Source of the DNA: Trichinella spiralis
Taxonomy: Eukaryota > Nematoda > Enoplea > Trichinellida > Trichinellidae
Length of the DNA stretch: 64,000 nucleotides
Reading direction: 5' to 3'
Assembly (NCBI GenBank): GCA_000181795.3
Contig: CM012953.1
Coordinates: 15,262,664 to 15,326,663 of the forward strand
Every line of letters begins with the position of its first letter. Position 1 is the first letter of the stretch. A program made the translations under genes and the position numbers. The notes beneath the pieces were generated by a model. It was not told the origin of the DNA, did no database searches, and worked only from the letters and a program-made list of their open reading frames with translations. Below are positions 58,141 through 64,000 of this stretch, in pieces.

Positions 58141-59290
58141 GAAATGACAAAATGCGCAGTGGCATTTTGAAGAAGAATTAGCTAGTTGTCCGCCGAATGC
58201 AGGCAAGCAAGCAAGAATCTACACAAATTGGTCGATAGTGGCAATATATATTTCAATTGAGCGCCGTTTATGGCGTTGCAAATGGGCAATTAAAAATAGG
58301 AAAATGGTTACCTTTTGGCCAAAAAGAGTTCAAGCAAGGGCACGGTGGACGTTTTTACAAGCCGCCTGGAGCCAACAAACAGCAACAGCTTCGATCAAAG
58401 TTGATCAGATTAAAAATCATTTCCCCATTCAATGAGGGGGAGACAGAAAGACACACACACACAGAGAGAGAGAAACAGAGAGTGAAAGAGTGAGACTGAC
58501 TGACTTGGCAAAGGGAAATTGGCGCCCAAGTGTCCGGACGGCGGTCGAAAAATTTGCCTCTTCCGGATCCGCATGTTTATTGCGTCGTAAAGTGTTGACG
58601 AGAGTTGCTGCTTGATTCAAGTGAAACAATGCGGCGCTTTTCTCACGAGGCGCTTGCAAAAGCCGGCCGGCGGAAACGGTGGTCGAGAATAAAGACGGGT
58701 AATAAAAAGCGTGATTTACGCGATGCCTCTATACGACCGCTTTCCTTTTACCAATCGTCCTGCAAGCTGAAATGCAAACCTCCGCTATTAGCTTCTTCAC
58801 TTTCTTTATTTTTTGCACATACCTATGGAAATATGTAAAGCTTGCATAATCATAATACATCCATATCATGTAATATGACACATCAACAGCGTATGTATAT
58901 TCGACTTTACTGGTTGGGCATTTTTACCTCTCATCTCATTTGCTTCTTCTAAGCTGAATAATTTTAGTAGCTTTATGCCATGATGTTATTTTTGCTTTTT
59001 TTCTTTCGTTTTTATGTCTCTATTTTTCTTTCGCTACCCCTTTTGCTCTCTGGCGTGCGCTCTTTCAGTTTTGGCCGCTAGGCGAAAAATTGTTTTCGAT
59101 CAAACAACAGCGGCAAGATCAAACAAGCTGACGAACCTGCTTGCCCATGGCAGTTACGGTCATAAATCACAAGCACGACTGTGAAAAATCTATACGCCAT
59201 CGTCGCTGCTAACCGACATACCCCTATCGACCAACTGGCATCAGTATCCTCATCTTTTTTCTCATTCATCCCATTGATTATGATGTTATT
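58141..59290. promoter_or_regulatory. 1.1 kb GC-richer island, apparently non-coding
   Basis: This is the most prominent composition change in the last 12 kb. Frames of 60-80 codons occur on both strands but none shows family features, and they overlap one another. It contains TTTATTGCGTCGTAAAG, with posterior-Hox-like TTTAT and CGTAAA cores, and the inverted repeat GCGTGATTTACGC near 58709. It also contains a CA/GA microsatellite. Possible roles are a distal enhancer, an untranslated first exon, or the promoter of a gene beyond the window. Confidence 0.35.
58450..58473. repeat. (AC)n(AG)n microsatellite
   Basis: ACACAC changes to AGAGAG inside the GC-richer island. Confidence 0.92.
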
Positions 59291-59309
59291 TTTTTATTGA
59301 AAATTTACA

Positions 59310-59350
59310 ATTCATTCATTCATTCATTCATATTCATTCAATCATTCATT
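59310..59350. repeat. (ATTC)n repeat
   Basis: Tandem CATT units, about nine copies with one interruption. Confidence 0.9.
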
Positions 59351-62300
59351 GCTATTAAAAAAATTTGTTTAATAATTTGAATTCTTTTTCACATCCCTCC
59401 TAAATTATACCTGCCCCAAAATACTGTAATACATTTCTGCTGAAGTGATATGATGGCCGTGTCGACACTGACCTCTTTTATACTCTACTGGCTGACTAGA
59501 CACTAGTCGTCGGTCGGGATCGCTTTGTCGCTTTTAATAGCTGTCCTGACCAAGCACGACACCAAATGAATCATTCTGCGAAAACTTTTCCCATCTTATA
59601 TCCCACACTAGAGATAAGCACACAGCTCCAATTTATCATTACTGGCTCTGATCGAATATACAATAATACAAAAATTCAAATATTATCATTATTAAATTCC
59701 TTTCGTTTTAACTTGCTGAAATTATTTCTGTTGTAAAATGTCAAAAAAGATTTTGTTTTAAAAATACAACATATCCATATTTTCTGGAAAAATTATTAGA
59801 TATCATTGGGCTGTGATTAGACGATGTTCAATTCGTTAGAAATGAGAGATGCAATTTCAAAAATTTTCTCCAGCCGGACAGATTTTTCTTGTAAAATAAT
59901 TTTCAGTATCTCAGATGGACCAAATTGAAGAAAATTTTGCTAAAAAGTATAGTATAATTTTTTCTTCAGTGTTTTAAAATATATCATTTTATTAATGATG
60001 ATAAATTGTCCTTGTGGTAACAACAAATCAATATAAGCCACAAAAAATTTCATTTTATTTATTAGAGATGTCGAATAATTAAAGCAACAAAACTATGCAA
60101 TAGTGTAAATAATTGAAAATACTGGAACAATTTTGCTAAAATAGTTGTATGAACTTGTTGTCATGATCAAAATAACATGCATGACATAAAAATGGTGCAG
60201 CTATTTGTAGTACTGCTTTAAGAAAATTGTACTCCACCAAATGATGTTTCCACTTGAAATGCGCTAATGTTTACAAGCTGCCACTGCATATTCCTATTCT
60301 GCAAATCATTGCAATGTAAAGGAAAATTGTACATTTTAATATTTTGTACATTATGCAGCAAATTGTCCTAGGATAAAACTGCTGCAAGTGTTGAAGTCGG
60401 AATATTAATTTGCACAGCATTCATTTTGTCAACTTAAGTTTAACTGATATATTATGGTTATAAAATTTTAATGTAGATAAATAAAAAAATTTAAATTTTA
60501 ATTCATTGTTTGCAACTTACTGATTTTAATTAAAAAAAATCTAAGATTACAAATTTGTGATAATTTCTACTATGCTAATTTTGTACATTACAGTAAATAA
60601 TACATTAATAAACTGATATGAAAAGTAAACATAAAATTTCTTTAAAATATTCTTAGCCATAACTGAAGCATTGAGTCTTTTCCGTTTAAAAGCAGTGTTG
60701 CAAAATTAAAATTAAACAGCGTGAAGTTGCATGTAATTTTTAGTTGCAATAATATATTTAAAATTTCCAAGAAAATCTTATTTAAATTAGTTTGAAATAA
60801 ATAAATATATGTATAATATTATATGTAAATTTTCATGTGTATTTAGATCTACCTTATTGTGCAGAATATGATTATGTATGGCATAAATCAGGAAAGATTC
60901 TCTGATACCATGTTAAATAAGTCTATTTAAAAATTATTATATATGCAGAATTTTAAAATTACTTTTTCAGCAATTTACATTTGTATTAAAAATTTAAATT
61001 TCTTTCTTCAATGTAAATTGCATTTGAATTTAAACAAAAAACCAGCGATAAACGTAGCTTAAACCATAATGCAATTACAATTTTTATTATTGCTTTTTAT
61101 TGTTCATCATGAAATCTATTAATGATTTTATTCATTTCCTTTTACTGTTAAAAATTGTCTTTTTTGAAACGTTCACAAATTAATTAATTTAGTAAAACTT
61201 ATTCTGTATCATTGCATTTATTTATATGCTGTGATAAAACTTCTCGATTAAAAATGTGATACAAAAATTATGCACAGTTGTATAGAGAATGCTAACTGTA
61301 CAAATTGCATTAGTAATATCTGAAAATGCTATTGTACTTTAAATTTTACACATAGTAAAATATTTTTGTTAAAAAATTTTAAATCCATTATACCTGAGAT
61401 TAATTTTCACAGTAATGTAGTGATAATGATATCATGAAACAAAATTATGATTTTTTGTAATTTTGAAAAAATTATTTCATGTTTTTTTAATTTATGCACA
61501 AATAAATTATTTTAGTATAATATTACATGTGGTATAATTTTGTTTTGTTTTACTTTACATAAATAAAGCAAAATTGAATGCATAGATATAATTCACTGCA
61601 TATTAATGCGCAACCATGTCACTTAAATATTGCTGTTTGCTTAAATGAATAATAAGTCTTTGAGTTTGACAATGAACTGCTGAAAAATGAATTATACTTT
61701 TAATGAAACGTTCTTTCCTACAATATACGATAAGCATGAATGGATTATATTACTATCAGTCATTATAAATTATTTGACATAGTTTTATAAATTTAAATAA
61801 ATATAGAATTCCGTTGGGAATCTACTTTTGCATTTCATATTGGAAAGTGCTGATAAACGTGCAAATAAATATATACAGTTGCTTAAGTTCTTGCAATTTT
61901 TTATGTTTAGAAATTATCCATCTTTTAAAATTAATTAAAAAAATGTCAAAATAATAATAAAAACTTTACTATTTTTTAGTATGATTTATTTTGAAATATA
62001 TTTTTATAGCTTTTTCATTTCATTAGCAATCTTTCTCTGAATCTTCTTCGAATGATTTACCCCAAGCTGAATTATTATATTTTACATCAAATCATTGCAA
62101 AAGATAATTCGCAATAATTAATCATGAAAGTTTATATCTTTCACAGATCATTATTTTACAATAAGTTTTGCAAATTTTATAAATTTAAATACATCGGAAT
62201 CTAATTTTCGGCTTTATTCACATCAAAGAAATATTTACTACTTTTTAAATGTACTAATTCTTTTGTAAAAGCATTCCGCAACACGTTAAAACACGTGACT

Positions 62301-64000
62301 CTTCAGCATAAGTTTTGTTGTTTTCAATATAAAGAATTGCTAACGATGAACAGCTAAAACAATAAAATTTCTTAATTATCAAGATGCTCAGCATTTGAGT
62401 ATGTTTAAAAGTTTTTATTGCCAACACTCCAGACAGCCTAATTTTTATAACTCTTTAATTGCGTTTGAAATATTTAGAATTCATCTGCTATGCAGAAAGA
62501 AAGATTTTATGATGTTTAAAAAAAGTGCATTTTTTCTTAGCTATCTGGTAATTAAGCTTTTATAGCTAGGATGTGAATGTTGTTTACCACAAAACATCCA
62601 TGTGCTCTTTTTCATTATGCTTTATTACTTTCTTTTGATAAACAGCGGTTGTTTGAAGTTTTAAACTGCATTACTTTGGCAAGCAGGAAAATTTTACTTC
62701 GAATTTGAGGAATTGTTTGATGGAACTTTAAATACATCCTTTGCTGGTGGATAGAAAATGTGCATTTCAAAATTGCCGAATGCTGAAAACAGAAATTTAA
62801 TTTCATCTGAAATTCATTCAACAAATATACAAATTTATAAGCTGACTACAAAAATTATAAAGAAATGGATGTCAATTTTTTCACTGAAATTAGTGCTTTT
62901 GTTCATCTTGCTGTCTGTTATTTTATCAAAAATGAAGCTTAATAAAGTAACCTTCTGTAAGCTAATTTTCTTTTCAAATTAAAAAATTATTTTTGTTGAA
63001 AAATTTTTAAGTGATGATTTATTTTAAAGGTCACACATGAAATCAATACCTATTTTGAAATGCAATAAATTTTCTTATAAAACACAATGAATTTGATTTC
63101 TTTTAAATGTTGTCATTCATCACATAAATTAAGATTGTTATTTATGCTTTTATGCTTCATATTGTTTCTAGTAAACAAACAGTTTTTATAATTAAAAATA
63201 AAAATTTCAGTATTGCTTTAAGAAATATTACTTGATAAACTTAATTATATCAAGAAGAAGGTAAAAAATCATTAATTTTTATTAAAACTTTTCATTAGCT
63301 AGAAGAGCTTTACAATTTATATGATTTCAATACTTCATTATTTCTGTAATGTAAAATCACAGTGCACTAAAATTAAAAATTACATTTATTTTTTTTCATG
63401 AAATAGGACTTTAATAATAAATGTACGAGTTATTTATCACATTGCTTTATTCAGAAAAAATTTGCTTTTTTACATTAATTTAATAAGATTCTGCAAGCGG
63501 AGACAAGTAAATGTGATCAGTAGTTAAAATAAAAAATTAAATATCAAAATTAAAATAAAAATAATATCAAAAGCTAATATAGCAAAACTATATTTTTCAT
63601 GCAATAATTTAATTTGATTTAGCTATGCTAAATTTATTTAAAATTTCTGCTGCAGTTCAAAAGCATATAATATTTTTAATTTTTTCTTGAAAATTTTGAT
63701 GCCTTGAATTTCTAAAGCATTGTCATAACTGAATCATTAAAATTTAAGCCAAGGAAGATAAATATTGCTTCTGAATGTAATAAAATAGTACATTTTATAA
63801 ATTAAGCTCAGTGAGTTTATTTACGTCAAATTTCCGTCATTTTAATTAATGATTTACAATGCTGATTATATTGACTGAAAATATCAAGGGAGTACTTCAA
63901 CATTTTCTGAATATTTAATTGTAATCTTTAAAAAGTTAATTTAATTTAATAACACTTCATGAACTATTTTCATTCTTTTAGCTTCCTTTGATCATAGGTT
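59351..64000. other. distal AT-rich DNA, no gene seen
   Basis: Apart from a less AT-rich patch at about 59440-59620, the region is uniform AT-rich sequence. Open frames are short and of low-complexity composition. No tRNA, rRNA or transposon ends are recognisable. Confidence 0.6.

Noticed and set aside
1-64000. CRISPR arrays, bacterial operons, tRNA and rRNA genes
   Set aside because: Split genes and Hox proteins show animal DNA. No direct-repeat/spacer pattern, intact A-box plus B-box tRNA or rRNA core was seen.

Overview
The window is AT-rich animal DNA. It has split genes, many short introns (about 55-85 bases) bounded by GT and a T-rich CAG, and a few multi-kilobase introns. Two Hox genes show it is a bilaterian. 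A lin-39/Dfd-type Hox, a mab-5/Antp-type Hox and a single-copy FLP-12-like RFamide precursor suggest a nematode or close ecdysozoan relative. The ordinary proteins (gamma-tubulin, kynureninase, SDS22, ASPP) are much less diverged than those of Caenorhabditis, which would fit an early-branching nematode lineage. The species itself is an inference and is not shown by the sequence.

Layout on the + strand: gamma-tubulin, 3' part (+, 72-1988); empty AT-rich DNA; a two-exon neuropeptide gene with a CCAAT/TATA promoter (+, 6945-10066); the histone chaperone NASP (-, 10810-13903); a 5 kb upstream region; a Hox4/Dfd-class gene (+, 19275-25005) with a 4.5 kb intron; kynureninase (-, 25742-28779); intronless PPP1R7/SDS22 (-, 29891-30835); an ASPP/PPP1R13 gene (+, 32702-41440); a gene-free gap; an Antp/mab-5-class Hox gene (-, 45246-51943) with a 5.5 kb intron; then 12 kb with no gene I can support.

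The two Hox genes point at each other and are separated by about 20 kb holding three unrelated genes, so this is a loosened Hox cluster. Two of those intruders, SDS22 and ASPP, both regulate protein phosphatase 1 and are transcribed divergently from a shared 1.9 kb gap. Islands of higher GC and higher complexity that do not look coding stand out near and inside the Hox genes (16.9-17.25, 19.0-19.27, 23.6-23.95, 46.3-47.5, 52.0-52.3 and 58.1-59.3 kb). They are the best candidates for regulatory DNA.

Exon models were built by hand. Each join was checked for splice dinucleotides, reading phase and agreement with the protein family. No alignment or folding program was run. The clearest item not visible as a simple open reading frame is the neuropeptide precursor: its 23-residue final exon lies 2.8 kb from the first and encodes a dibasic-flanked peptide ending in EFMRF-amide.
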